The position numbers and the translations under genes were made by a program. The notes under the pieces are model-generated. The model was given only the letters and a program-made list of their open reading frames with translations. It made no database searches and had not been told where the DNA came from. A stretch of DNA of 64,000 bases, from the NCBI RefSeq assembly GCF_022482905.1, contig NZ_JAKVOI010000001.1, positions 865,958 through 929,957 on the forward strand, written 5' to 3'. The stretch is from Clostridium sp. GTDB lineage: Bacteria; Bacillota; Clostridia; Clostridiales; Clostridiaceae. Position 1 is the stretch's first letter. The number at the start of each line of letters is the position of its first letter. Positions 26,241 through 36,700 of the stretch are shown here, piece after piece.

Positions 26241-27584
26241 ATGGAAAGTCTCGAGAAAAAGGATTTAAAATATATATGGCATCCCTGTACACAGATGAAG
26301 GATTGTGAGGAACTGCCTCCTGTTATAATAGAAAAGGGAAGAGGATGTTATTTACAGGATATACATGGTAATTCGTATCTGGATTGTATAAGTTCTTGGT
26401 GGACAAACATTTTTGGACATAGCAATCCAAGAATCAATGGAGCAATCCAAAAACAATTAAATGAAGTGGAACATGTTATTTTCGCACATTTTTCTAATAA
26501 ACCTGCTGTTGAATTGGCAGAGAGGCTCATAAATATATCTCCAAAGAGTTTGGAAAAAATATTCTTTTCGGACAATGGATCTTCTGCAGTGGAAATAGCC
26601 TTGAAAATAAGCTTCCAGTATTACCAGCAGATAGGGAAAACTAAAAAAACAAGATTTGCTGCACTAACTGATGCCTATCATGGAGAGACCATCGGGGCAT
26701 TGTCCGTAGGTGCATTGGACTTGTATAATAAAATTTACAAGCCTCTTCTTATAGATACACTCAGAGTTCAAGGGCCTGACTGCTATAGATGCAGATATGG
26801 AAAAGAAAGAAATAGCTGCAATGCCGAATGTTTTGAATATATGGAAAAAGAGCTGGAAATTCATAATGAAGAACTTTGTGCTATAATTGTAGAACCCATG
26901 GTTCAGGGTGCAGCGGGAATGAAAATCTATTCACATGTCTATTTGAAAAAACTAAGAGAAGCATGCAACTATTATGATATAATTTTGATTGCAGATGAAA
27001 TAGCTGTTGGCTTTGGAAGAACAGGAAAGATGTTTGCGTGCAACCATGCTGGTATAAGTCCTGATATAATGTGTTTGTCTAAAGGAATTAGTGCCGGATA
27101 TATGCCTATGTCTGCAGTTTTAACTACTCAAAAAATATATAATGCATTTTATGATGATTATGTCAAATTGAAAACTTTTATACACAGCCATACATATGCA
27201 GGTAATGCAATGGCATGTGCCGCAGCTTGTGAAAGTTTGAATATATTTGAGGATGAAAACATAATTGAAAAGAACAAAAGCAAGTCCAGATTAATTGGAG
27301 AACTTACAGTTGAGAAGGCAAAGAATGTCCCTTTTATAGGAGATATACGCCAACTTGGAATGATAACGGCAATAGAGCTTGTTAAAGACAAAAATACAAA
27401 AGAAGGTTTCAGTTGGAAGGACAGGGTAGGTTATGAAATATATAAGATAGCTTTAAACAAAGGGCTGCTTTTGAGGCCGATAGGAAATGTATTATATTTT
27501 ATGCCTCCATATATTATTCAGAAAGATGATATGGAGTATATGGTCAATGGATGTTTTGAAAGTATAAGCGAATATTTTAATTGA
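26241..27584 (+). CDS. bioA: Adenosylmethionine-8-amino-7-oxononanoate aminotransferase
   Basis: A 447-residue class III PLP aminotransferase that makes 7,8-diaminopelargonate. It begins with the BioA-specific WHPCTQMKDCE motif (about 15-25), has the SSWWTNIFGH segment (about 49-58), the ADEIAVGFGRTGKMFAC stretch (about 250-266) and PLP lysine 281 in LSKGISAGYMP. ATG 26241 follows AAGGAGGTG. It ends 50 bp before the convergent bioB. bioF and bioW/bioH genes are not in the window, so the organism either makes the earlier intermediate elsewhere or imports it. Confidence 0.95.
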   Translation: MESLEKKDLKYIWHPCTQMKDCEELPPVIIEKGRGCYLQDIHGNSYLDCISSWWTNIFGHSNPRINGAIQKQLNEVEHVIFAHFSNKPAVELAERLINISPKSLEKIFFSDNGSSAVEIALKISFQYYQQIGKTKKTRFAALTDAYHGETIGALSVGALDLYNKIYKPLLIDTLRVQGPDCYRCRYGKERNSCNAECFEYMEKELEIHNEELCAIIVEPMVQGAAGMKIYSHVYLKKLREACNYYDIILIADEIAVGFGRTGKMFACNHAGISPDIMCLSKGISAGYMPMSAVLTTQKIYNAFYDDYVKLKTFIHSHTYAGNAMACAAACESLNIFEDENIIEKNKSKSRLIGELTVEKAKNVPFIGDIRQLGMITAIELVKDKNTKEGFSWKDRVGYEIYKIALNKGLLLRPIGNVLYFMPPYIIQKDDMEYMVNGCFESISEYFN

Positions 27585-27596
27585 AATATATTTTTA

Positions 27597-27619
27597 ATGC
27601 TGGCAGTATATGCCAGCAT
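27597..27619. terminator. Hairpin between convergent bioA and bioB
   Basis: ATGCTGGCA and TGCCAGCAT form a perfect 9-bp stem with a 5-nt loop. T residues flank it only weakly on either side, so it may act as a modest bidirectional terminator. Confidence 0.6.
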
Positions 27620-27634
27620 GTTGAATTAAATTTA

Positions 27635-28621
27635 TTAATAAGTTAAGTTCAGATCCTGAAGCATCTGGAAGTCTTTATTTACTTCCTGTCCGCTTGTGGT
27701 CAGGTAGTTACCTATCAGCATTCCATTTATACCGGCAATAAATCCAAGAGGCTGGAGGGTTCTGAGATTTTTCTCCCTTCCACCGGCAAATCTTATGTTT
27801 TTATCAGGCAGTATAAATCTCATTATGGCAAAAGTTTTGATTATTTCCATAGGAGTAAGAGGTTTTGCATTTTCAAGTTTTGTCCCTTTCACAGGATTCA
27901 ATACATTTAAAGGTACTGCATTCACGTCGAGTTTTTTTAGTAAAAAGGCATGTTCAATACGCTGTTCCATGGTTTCACCCATTCCTATGATCATTCCTGA
28001 ACATACTTCCATGCCTGCTTTTTTTGCATAACGTATCGTATCAATTCTTTCATCATATCCATGAGTTGATACGATTTTTGAAAAAAAGCTCCTTGCTGTT
28101 TCAAGATTGTGGTTATAACGTTCAACACCTGCATCTGCCAGCTGTTTTGCCGCATCCATGGTGAGAGTTCCAAGACAGGCGCACAGCTTTAAATTTGTAC
28201 TTTTTTTCATTCTTTTAAATGCACTTAATATGATTTTGAAGTTTTCTTCCTTTCCTGTATATCCAAGACCGCTTGTACAAATGTCGCAGTGTCTTGCACC
28301 TGCCTTTTCACGCCTTATTGCAGTTTCAACAATTTCGTCTTCATCTACAAGTGGATAACATTTTGTGTTTGTATGATGATGAGCAGACTGAGAACAAAAG
28401 GCACAATCCTCGGGACATTTGCCTGATTTTGCATTTATCACCGAACACAAATCCACATTGCTTCCATTGAATTTCTCTCTTATTTTATTGGCAAAACTGC
28501 AAAGCAGAAATATATCACTTTCTCTGGCATTTGCCAGGGCTTCCGCTTCTTTTTTTGTAATATTGCCTTCATTAAGAAGTTTTTGGCCTGTTTCTAATAT
28601 TGTATTCCATAATTCATCCAT
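27635..28621 (-). CDS. bioB: Biotin synthase
   Basis: A 328-residue radical SAM enzyme that inserts sulfur into dethiobiotin. The radical [4Fe-4S] cluster motif is Cys69-X3-Cys73-X2-Cys76 (KCPEDCAFCSQSAHH). The second-cluster region includes RHCDICTSGLG and the conserved YNHNLET, GMIIGMGET and FAGGRE segments. Length and motifs match BioB. It has its own promoter and BirA operator on the - strand, opposite the bioYDA operon, so both halves of the pathway answer to biotin. Confidence 0.96.
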   Translation of the reverse strand: MDELWNTILETGQKLLNEGNITKKEAEALANARESDIFLLCSFANKIREKFNGSNVDLCSVINAKSGKCPEDCAFCSQSAHHHTNTKCYPLVDEDEIVETAIRREKAGARHCDICTSGLGYTGKEENFKIILSAFKRMKKSTNLKLCACLGTLTMDAAKQLADAGVERYNHNLETARSFFSKIVSTHGYDERIDTIRYAKKAGMEVCSGMIIGMGETMEQRIEHAFLLKKLDVNAVPLNVLNPVKGTKLENAKPLTPMEIIKTFAIMRFILPDKNIRFAGGREKNLRTLQPLGFIAGINGMLIGNYLTTSGQEVNKDFQMLQDLNLTY

Positions 28622-28643
28622 AAAAATATCTCCTCATATGATT

Positions 28644-28679
28644 TATTGTGAACTAAAATTTGTATAAAGGTTGACAATA
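28644..28679. promoter_or_regulatory. BirA operator at bioB
   Basis: Arms TATTGTGAACT (28644-28654) and AGGTTGACAATA (28668-28679). The inner ATTGT and ACAAT are 24 bp apart, exactly as at bioY. It lies between the bioB promoter and the bioB ribosome site. Confidence 0.8.
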
Positions 28680-28681
28680 TG

Positions 28682-28710
28682 ATTATATCAATATGCAAAA
28701 AATGTATCAA
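28682..28710 (-). promoter_or_regulatory. bioB promoter
   Basis: On the - strand TTGATA (complement of 28705-28710) and TATAAT (complement of 28682-28687) are separated by 17 bp. The BirA operator follows within 3 bp. Confidence 0.8.
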
Positions 28711-28830
28711 GATAATTTTTTATAACTTTTTATGGAATTTTTATTATAAAGATTTTATAATGTTAAACGAATTATTTAATATAAGTATAATTTTGATTTA
28801 AAGAAATTTTATGGAGGAAAAGCTAAAAAT

Positions 28831-30831
28831 ATGAATAAATACAAATGTTTATTTGAATGTACTGAAATAGGAAATCTGAAAATAAAAAATAAATTTTCCA
28901 TGGCACCTATGGGACCTTTTGGGTTTGCAGGAGAGAATGGTACTTTTAATCAAAAAGGAGCGGAATATTACATAGAAAGGGCTAAAGGAAATACTGGCCT
29001 GATTATAACCGGACTTTGCAGTGTGGAAAATGAGATTGAGGAGATCATAAGGCCCAGCATTCCATGTCCAACCATGAATCCAGCTGCTTTTATCATGAGT
29101 ACAAAGGAAATGGTTGAGAGAATACACGCCTATGATTCCAAAATTTTTCTACAATTAACAGGAGGTTTTGGACGAGCAGGTTTACCCAATATCATAAAAA
29201 AGGCGGTTGCTCCCTGTGATATAGAGAATAGATGGGACCCGAGCCTGAAGCACAGGGAGCTGACTGTTCAGGAAATTCAGAATTACGTAAAAAAATTTGC
29301 CGAGGCTGCGTTTATAGCTAAAAATGCAGGGTTTGATGGAATTGAAATTCATGCAGTTCATGAGGGGTATCTTATAGACCAATTTACCATTGGTCTATAT
29401 AATAACAGAACAGATGAATATGGAGGAGATATCAGGGGAAGGTTGAAATTCCCTATTGACATAGTTAAAGCTGTAAAAAGAATTTGTGGAGAAGATTTTC
29501 CTGTTTCACTGAGATACAGCTTGAAAAGTTTTGTTAAAGGAATAAGGCAGGGAGCACTTCCAGGAGAAGATTTCAAAGAGCTTGGAAGGGATACGGAGGA
29601 AGGAATAGAGGCAGCTAAAATATTGGTTGAAGCTGGATATGATGCTTTAAATGTAGATTCGGGAACATATGATTCATGGTATTGGAATCATCCACCTATG
29701 TATTTCGATAAAAATGGGATATACCTTCCATTTGCCAGAATATTAAAGAGGTCGTTAGATGTACCAATAATAGCTGCAGGTAGAATGGATGATCCAGATG
29801 TGGCTTTAAAGGCTGTGCAGGAAGGATATTGTGACATAATTGGATTGGGTAGACCCCTTTTGGCGGATCCATATCTGCCAAGCAAGGTAAAAAGAGGTAA
29901 AATAGAAAAAATAAGACCGTGTCTGTCTTGTCATGAAGGTTGTATGGGAAGACTTGCAAAGGGTGGTTCACTTTCCTGTGCAGTAAATCCTGCCTGTGGC
30001 AGAGAGAAAAATTATGGAATAAGTCCGGCATCCACAAAAAAGAAGGTGCTGGTTATAGGTGGCGGTATAGCTGGAATGGAAGCATCGAGAGTATGCGCCA
30101 TGAGAGGACATGAAGTACACCTGTATGAAAAAAGCCATGAACTTGGTGGACATGTTATAGCAGGAAGCATTCCATCTTTCAAAAATAATGATTATAAACT
30201 TTTAAAATGGTATGAAGGTGAACTTGAAGATTTAGGTGTAAATATTCATTTTGGTGTTGAAGCGGATTTGAATTTGGTGAGAAACGAGAAGGCGGATGTT
30301 GTAATTGTTTCTACAGGTTCTACACCTGTAAATTTAGATTTACCAGGTATGAAAAAGAACAATGTATTAACTGCCGACGAGGCTTTATTGGATTTCTCCA
30401 GGATTGGCAGTGATGTTGCAATTGTAGGGGCAGGCCTTGTAGGTTCCGAAACAGCATTGTGGCTGAAACAGAACGGTAAGAATGTTACTCTCATTGAATC
30501 TTCAGAAAAAATTCTGGGGGGAGGTCATGACATGCCTTTTATGAACTACGACATGTTAAAGGATATGCTGAACTACAATAAAGTTGATATAATGACTTCT
30601 TCACTGGTCAAAGAAATAAACGGGCAAGGTGGGGTTGTCAATACCAAAGATGGAGATAAATCATTTGAAGCGGATACAATAATCTTATCAGTGGGTTACA
30701 AGTCCAACAATACTTTATATCATGAACTTTGTGATGTAGTAGATGATATATATGTTCTTGGAGATGCTAAAAATGTAAAAAATATAATGTATGCCATATG
30801 GGATGCATATGAAGTTTCTAGAAATATTTAA
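28831..30831 (+). CDS. Old Yellow Enzyme-type flavin ene-reductase (FadH/enoate reductase-like)
   Basis: A 666-residue multidomain oxidoreductase. An N-terminal FMN TIM barrel (about 1-345) carries SMAPMGPFG, the GFDGIEIHAVHEGYL active-site segment (His-Glu in place of the more usual His-Gly-Ala-His/Tyr arrangement) and IGLGRPLLADP. A [4Fe-4S] site follows as CLSCHEGCMGRL with a further Cys about 12 residues on. The C-terminal half binds FAD/NAD(P)H (GGGIAGMEASRV near 410; VGAGLVGSETAL near 532). The layout is that of 2,4-dienoyl-CoA reductase, 2-enoate reductase and bile-acid BaiCD/BaiH enzymes. It is followed within 14 bp by aconitase X genes, so it may reduce the product of a dehydratase. 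Confidence 0.85.
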   Translation: MNKYKCLFECTEIGNLKIKNKFSMAPMGPFGFAGENGTFNQKGAEYYIERAKGNTGLIITGLCSVENEIEEIIRPSIPCPTMNPAAFIMSTKEMVERIHAYDSKIFLQLTGGFGRAGLPNIIKKAVAPCDIENRWDPSLKHRELTVQEIQNYVKKFAEAAFIAKNAGFDGIEIHAVHEGYLIDQFTIGLYNNRTDEYGGDIRGRLKFPIDIVKAVKRICGEDFPVSLRYSLKSFVKGIRQGALPGEDFKELGRDTEEGIEAAKILVEAGYDALNVDSGTYDSWYWNHPPMYFDKNGIYLPFARILKRSLDVPIIAAGRMDDPDVALKAVQEGYCDIIGLGRPLLADPYLPSKVKRGKIEKIRPCLSCHEGCMGRLAKGGSLSCAVNPACGREKNYGISPASTKKKVLVIGGGIAGMEASRVCAMRGHEVHLYEKSHELGGHVIAGSIPSFKNNDYKLLKWYEGELEDLGVNIHFGVEADLNLVRNEKADVVIVSTGSTPVNLDLPGMKKNNVLTADEALLDFSRIGSDVAIVGAGLVGSETALWLKQNGKNVTLIESSEKILGGGHDMPFMNYDMLKDMLNYNKVDIMTSSLVKEINGQGGVVNTKDGDKSFEADTIILSVGYKSNNTLYHELCDVVDDIYVLGDAKNVKNIMYAIWDAYEVSRNI

Positions 30832-30845
30832 GGAGAATATGAATT

Positions 30846-32156
30846 ATGGAAGATTATAATATGGAACTTACTCATGAGGAAAAAGAAATACTCGAAGGAA
30901 AAAAAGGAGAGGTTATGAGGAAGGCTTTAAAGTCAGTTGTGCTTTATGGAAAAGCTTTCGGTGCTAAACGTCTTCTGGATATTGATGGACCGGTGCATCT
31001 TGTTACATCATTTGGTATGGTTGGGCTGGATACGGTATTTGACATGATGGATGAGATAATAGGGGCGGGTATTAGGACGAAAGAGCCATTTACTGTTGAT
31101 CCAAGGCCTATTGATTATGAAAATGTGGAATGTAATGAAGTACAAAAAAAGGTATTTGGTGTTCTGTACAGTAATCAAGAAAGATATGAAACTCAGCTTA
31201 AGAAATTGGGAATCAAAAATGACAATGCATTTACTTGTACATGTTACATGCCTGAGGTTGGAAATAGACCGGAGAAGGGGCAGATAATTTCTTGGGCTGA
31301 ATCTTCGGCAGTTGTATTTGCAAATTCAGTTATTGGTGCAAGGACAAACAGAAATTCTGGAATTATAGAGCTTTTGTGTGGAATAGTCGGGAAAGTTCCG
31401 GAGTTTGGATTGGTTACAGATAAAGGAAGACGTGCAAAATGGGTGATTCAAGTGAAAACTTCAAAATTGCCGAATGCACAGGTTCTTGGAAGTGCTATTG
31501 GAATGAAGGTAGTTGAAGATGTCCCATATATCATAGGACTTGATAAATTTTTAGGAAAAGGTATGAATAATACTACAATGGATTATCTCAAGGATATGGG
31601 AGCTGCCAGTGCATCAAATGGGGCTGTTGGATTATATCATGTTGAAAATATTACTCCGGAGGCAGTTGAAGAAGGCAGGGAGCTTCTGGAGAAGGAGTAC
31701 AATACATATGTTGTAGATGACAATGAAATTAGAAATATAATTGAATCATATCCTGTATTGTGGGAAAACATGAATGCCAGACCGGCAGTTTGTTTTATAG
31801 GATGTCCACACTTGTCCATAGATCAGATATACGATTGGAGTGACAAAATATCCAGTGCCTTAGATAAAAAAGAAAAATCCAAAGTAGAATTAAATACTGT
31901 TTTGAGTGCCGCACCGGATGTAATTTCAAAATTCAGGTCTGATGAAAAGGCATATAAAAAACTGACTGATATGGGAGTACATCTTACTTATATATGTCCA
32001 CTCATGTATATGAGTAATCCTGAATGTTCAAAGCAGCCGGTAATAACAAATTCCAATAAATTGAGAACATATTCGAAGGCCAGATTTCTTCTGGATCAAG
32101 ATGTTCTATATGCAATTGTCAATGGTGATATCAAGGGGGCTGAGAAATTTGACTAA
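30846..32156 (+). CDS. Aconitase X catalytic (large) subunit
   Basis: A 436-residue AcnX large-chain protein. Family segments visible are LTHEEKEILEGKKGE near the start, HLVTSFGMVGLDTVF (about 56-70), FTCTCYMPEVGN (about 128-139), the EssAVVFANSVIGARTNRNSG region (about 152-172) and FIGCPHLSIDQI (about 320-331). AcnX enzymes are Fe-S dehydratases; known members dehydrate cis-3-hydroxy-L-proline (bacteria) or mevalonate 5-phosphate (archaea). The small swivelling subunit is the next gene, overlapping it. The substrate here is unknown, because proline racemase or reductase genes typical of hydroxyproline loci are absent. Confidence 0.85.
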   Translation: MEDYNMELTHEEKEILEGKKGEVMRKALKSVVLYGKAFGAKRLLDIDGPVHLVTSFGMVGLDTVFDMMDEIIGAGIRTKEPFTVDPRPIDYENVECNEVQKKVFGVLYSNQERYETQLKKLGIKNDNAFTCTCYMPEVGNRPEKGQIISWAESSAVVFANSVIGARTNRNSGIIELLCGIVGKVPEFGLVTDKGRRAKWVIQVKTSKLPNAQVLGSAIGMKVVEDVPYIIGLDKFLGKGMNNTTMDYLKDMGAASASNGAVGLYHVENITPEAVEEGRELLEKEYNTYVVDDNEIRNIIESYPVLWENMNARPAVCFIGCPHLSIDQIYDWSDKISSALDKKEKSKVELNTVLSAAPDVISKFRSDEKAYKKLTDMGVHLTYICPLMYMSNPECSKQPVITNSNKLRTYSKARFLLDQDVLYAIVNGDIKGAEKFD

Positions 32157-32586
32157 AAATTTTAAAGGAAGAGTTGTGCTGGGAGGAAATACGACCGGGG
32201 AAATTATTGTCACCCGTCAGGGATTCAATGTACTGGCATCTTATTTTGGAGCATTGAGTACGGGAAGTACAATCTGCTCGGACCAGAATAACAAGGATCT
32301 CTATGGGAAGGACCTGAAGAATAAAATAATATGTCTTCCTAAGACCATTGGTTCTACAACAGGAGGAATGATTCTGCAGAGTATAACAGAGAAAGGCATC
32401 GGACCTTCTGCCATGCTTTTTTCAGAACATATAGATTCTCTGGCGGCTGCGGGCATAATACTGTGTGATGTTTGGAATGACAGGAGGATAATAGCCATAG
32501 ACCAGCTTGGAGATGAATTCCTGAATTGTGTAAGAAATGGACAGAAGATTCACATAAGGCAGGATGGTACTATAATTGTGGAGTAA
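32149..32586 (+). CDS. Aconitase X swivel (small) subunit, DUF126
   Basis: A 145-residue beta-rich domain protein corresponding to the aconitase swivel domain. It has KGRVVLGGNTTGEIIVT (about 5-21), the conserved KIICLPKTIGSTTGGMIL stretch (about 60-77; Ser in PKTIGSTTG is the family active-site serine) and GPSAMLFSEHIDSLAAAG. The start is TTG 32149: AGGGGG lies 9 nt upstream and this gives the family's usual N-terminus. It overlaps the last codons of the large subunit gene by 8 bp. Confidence 0.85.
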   Translation: MTKNFKGRVVLGGNTTGEIIVTRQGFNVLASYFGALSTGSTICSDQNNKDLYGKDLKNKIICLPKTIGSTTGGMILQSITEKGIGPSAMLFSEHIDSLAAAGIILCDVWNDRRIIAIDQLGDEFLNCVRNGQKIHIRQDGTIIVE

Positions 32587-32621
32587 TATGAATTGAACTT
32601 AATGAAAGGTGTGAGTTAATT

Positions 32622-33461
32622 ATGGATTTGAGTGACGAAGAATTTTTTTCAGCGGTTAAGGCTAGTTTTAATGTACTGCCGCTTTTGTTTAGGTCCGACG
32701 TAGGCATAGCCATTACAGATAAAGAGGAATATGTTGTGGCGAAGCAGCCGGAGTCTTTCAAGCTAAATCTTTCCGTTGGAGTAAAACTGGCGGAAAATAG
32801 TGCTGCGCTCAAGGCAATAAAAACCAAGAAAAAGCAGATGGCACGTTGGCCAAAAGAGGTATTTGGATTTCCGGTAATAGCATATAGTGTACCTCTGGTC
32901 AATGATTCTACGGGGAATTGTGTGGGAACCATATCTTATGTGGTTTCACTTGAAGAAGAAAATAAATTGATGGGAATGGTAGATGAACTGAAGGATCTGT
33001 CTATTGAGTTGGCAGCGTCTTCACAAGAGCTGGCAAGTTCTACTGAAGAATTATCCAGCAGTACACAAAACATCAATGACCTGGTCAATAAAACAAAAAC
33101 GGGTATTACAAGTATGGATGAAATACTCAAATATATAAATAGTATTTCAGATACAACAAATTTACTGGGGCTCAATGCTGCAATAGAGTCTGCCAGGGCA
33201 GGAGAATATGGCAGGAGCTTTTCGGTTGTATCAAAAGAAATTAGAAAACTGGCATTAAATAGCAAGGATTCCGCGAATCAGATCAATGATACTTTAAATG
33301 AACAGAAGGAAAATATAAACAATATTATAAATTTTATAGACGAGTTTTCCGCTACAAGTGAAGCACAGGCTTCTCAATCACAGCAAATTGCTGTAAGCAG
33401 TGAGAAACTGAGTGGTCTGTCCTTGAAACTTCTTGAGATTTCCAAAAATACTATAGAATAA
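32622..33461 (+). CDS. Short cytosolic methyl-accepting chemotaxis protein-like protein
   Basis: A 279-residue soluble protein with no membrane segment. Residues about 1-115 form a PAS/Cache-like globular domain ([14 protein letters not shown] ... [14 protein letters not shown]), residues 120-155 a coiled-coil, and residues 160-279 a chemoreceptor signalling tip with the hallmark [21 protein letters not shown]. The signalling hairpin is short and lacks long methylation helices. It follows acnX by 35 bp in the same direction, so a sensor is probably co-expressed with the AcnX/ene-reductase enzymes and may detect their substrate. Confidence 0.8.
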   Translation: MDLSDEEFFSAVKASFNVLPLLFRSDVGIAITDKEEYVVAKQPESFKLNLSVGVKLAENSAALKAIKTKKKQMARWPKEVFGFPVIAYSVPLVNDSTGNCVGTISYVVSLEEENKLMGMVDELKDLSIELAASSQELASSTEELSSSTQNINDLVNKTKTGITSMDEILKYINSISDTTNLLGLNAAIESARAGEYGRSFSVVSKEIRKLALNSKDSANQINDTLNEQKENINNIINFIDEFSATSEAQASQSQQIAVSSEKLSGLSLKLLEISKNTIE

Positions 33462-33476
33462 TCGGAAATAACGGAG

Positions 33477-33528
33477 AAAGAAGCTGTAATATTAGCATGA
33501 TTTTTTATACTAATGTTACAGCTTCTTT
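33477..33528 (+). terminator. Long hairpin terminator after the MCP-like gene
   Basis: A 19-bp stem with one G-U pair (33477-33495 and 33510-33528; core AAAGAAGCTGTAA/TTACAGCTTCTTT) and a 14-nt loop. T residues are few after the stem. Confidence 0.7.
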
Positions 33529-33633
33529 AATATACATTATTACTGTATTATACATTTTATTATATATTCTACAATAATAATAAAAAATGACTAAAATTTT
33601 ACTTAAATATTACATACTTCGACTGTATTCTTA

Positions 33634-33663
33634 TTGACTTGTATATCTTTTTTTATGTATAGT
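33634..33663 (+). promoter_or_regulatory. Promoter of the surface-protein gene
   Basis: TTGACT (33634-33639), 18-bp spacer, TATAGT (33658-33663), 46 bp before the start codon. Confidence 0.6.
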
Positions 33664-33708
33664 AGAATAAAATGGACTTTTATTTGGATATTTAAGAAGG
33701 GAATATCA

Positions 33709-36700
33709 ATGAATAGGAAAAAATTGTATTTTTTCATATGTGTTTCATTAGTACTGGGTACTCAGTTAACATTACATAAGAATGTAGTATATGCTTATGT
33801 CAGCAATAATTCTGGAAAAGTTGATATTGCAGATAAAAAATTGAATTCTATCATAGCTATGTCCTATACTATAGATGACACATGGACTGTAATTGATACA
33901 ACGTCTATTCCAGAAAATGAGACATTGGACAAGGTTATAAATGATTATATAGCAGATGGCAAAACGAAATTTTATATTAAAAATGGAGAATATATTCTTA
34001 GTGAAAGTATAGACATAAATGAGTCCAATGTTGTAATTCAAGGAGAATCAAAAGAAAATACAAAAATTATACAGAATAATAGTACAGTCAACGCAGTAAC
34101 TGTAATGGCAGATGATGTTGAAGTATGTAACCTGACCATTGACAGTTCCCACGGAAGAATAGCCTTTTCTACAAGTGATTCTCAAACAATTAACAATGTC
34201 GACCTTCATGATTGTATAATATATGGCTCCCCCTATGTTTATGCTGTGGCATTTTATGGAACACCATATACCAATGATGTCGAGGATAATGCTGTAGTTG
34301 AAAGTGGAAACTTAGCTCTGGGAAATACTATTGAAAACAATGAGATACATGCAGAATTATCAGGAGTATCGAATCCAGAAGCGGATGGAATACTGTTTAC
34401 AAAGCAGAAAGGTGGTACCATAAGTAATAATAAAATCTATGGACGCAGGATAGCATTTTATCTGAGTAGAGATTCTCAAGTTACAAATAACGAGATTCAT
34501 GATTCGTCCACCAACGGAATCAGGTGTGCAGTACCGGCTATTGACAATGAAATTTCAGGTAATACTATAGACAACTCAAAAGAATCAGGTATTTCTGTAG
34601 TCAGGAATAATGGCAGTGTATCCAGTGACTATAGAGCTTCAAATATAGACATAAAAGACAATGTAATCAGCAATTCAAAATATTTCGGTATTGAAATAAA
34701 TAATTTGAAAGATTCCGAGATAAGTGGCAACAAGTTGTCTGATATTGCTTTTAATGGAATATATCTTGTACTTTCAGATAATTTAAATATAAAAGAAAAT
34801 CAAATAAATAATTGTAGCTTATCAGTTTCAGAAGGTTCCGAGTGGGGATGGAATGAATCGTTGAATTCAGGGATTTTTTTAGATTCCGGTGTCAAAAATT
34901 CAAATTTTAATAATAATACAATTTCACAATCTAAAGTTGATACAGCAGCAAGCAAACCTGTTGCATGTCCCTATGGTATTAAAATACAACCCGAAAATAA
35001 TAATTCAGGCAATACAATTTCAGATAATACAATTACAGGATATTTTGCAGATGGAATAGACGTGCCTGAGACCGAAACTATTTCAGAAAATCCAATGAAT
35101 TTAATCCCGACAAATTTATTGGCGGAAGGTATGGGTGCAAGTGAAATACATATGAGCTGGGATTCAATCGACGATGCAAGTTATAATGTATACAGGTCGG
35201 ATAGTGAAGATGGGGAGTACATCAAGGTTAATACCACAGAAGTTCTATCGAACAGCTATGAAGATACTGGGTTAGAACCGGGCAAAACTTACTACTACAA
35301 AGTATCTACAGGGGATGTCTTGAGCTTTTCCAAATTTGCAAGTGCCTTGACCTGGCCGGGAGTACCTGAAGGCTTGCAGGGATCAGGACTGGATAAAAGC
35401 AGGATACAGCTTGATTGGAACGATATTCCCGGTGTGGAAGGCTATAATATATACAGGTCAGATAGTGAAAATGGTGTATATAGCAAAATCAATACTGATG
35501 GAATTACATCAAATACGTATATAGATACTGAGCTGGATTCTGGAAGAGCGTATTACTATAAAATAACATACTATTATAACGATGGGAAGGATGAGTCAGA
35601 AAAATCTAATTTTGCAAGTGCTATAACATTACCTGGAATTCCTGAAGGTCTGGCAGTAACAGATATAGATATTAACAAGGTAGGTCTAGGATGGAATAAC
35701 GTATTAGGAGCACAAAGCTACAACATATACAGATCGGAGAGTGAAACAGGGGATTACTCCAAAATAGGTAGTACATCAGGGACTAGCTACGAGAATACAG
35801 GCCTTGAATCCGGGAAGACATATTATTACAAGATAACAGCAGTGAATGGAACAGGAGAGTCGGAGAAGTCATCAGGAGTAAGTGCAGCGACCCATAATGG
35901 AACTCCGACACCAGCTTTGCCGGGAGTGCCGACGGGTTTGCAGGCGTCGGGGCTGGATGAAATCAGGATAAGACTGAACTGGAACAATGTTTCAGGAGCT
36001 GACAGCTATAACATATATAGGTCAGACAGTGAAACTGGCGAATATACTAAAGTCAATATCGCAGAGGTTACGTCAAATACTTATGAGGATAATGGGCTGG
36101 AAGCAGGGAAGACATATTACTACAAGGTAACGGCAGTGAACGGAGCAGGGGAGTCGGAGAAGTCATCAGGAGTAAGTGCAACTACCAACAATGAAACTCC
36201 GACACCAGCTTTGCCGGGAGTGCCGACAGGTTTGCAGGCATCAGGATTGAATGAAAATAGTATAGGACTGAGCTGGGATAATGTTTCCGGAGTACAGAGT
36301 TACAACATATACAGATCTGACAGTGAAACTGGAGAGTACTTCAAAGTTGGCAATACATCGGGGACTACCTATGAAGATACAGAACTTGAATTCGGGAAGA
36401 CATATTACTACAAAGTGACAGCATTGAACATAGCAGGAGAATCGGAGAAGTCGGCAAGTGTGAGTGCAGCAACAGAAAGTGAAACTCCACCCCCTGTTGA
36501 ATCAGTTGTACCGGGAGTACCGACAGGTCCGCATGCATCAGGACTGGATGAGAGCAGTATAAGACTGAGCTGGAACAATGTTTCCGGAGCAGATAGTTAC
36601 AATATATACAGATCTGAGACTGAAGCAGGAGAGTATTCCAAAGTAGGCAGTACATCAGGGACTAGCTATGAAGATACAGGCCTTGAATCCGGGAAGACAT

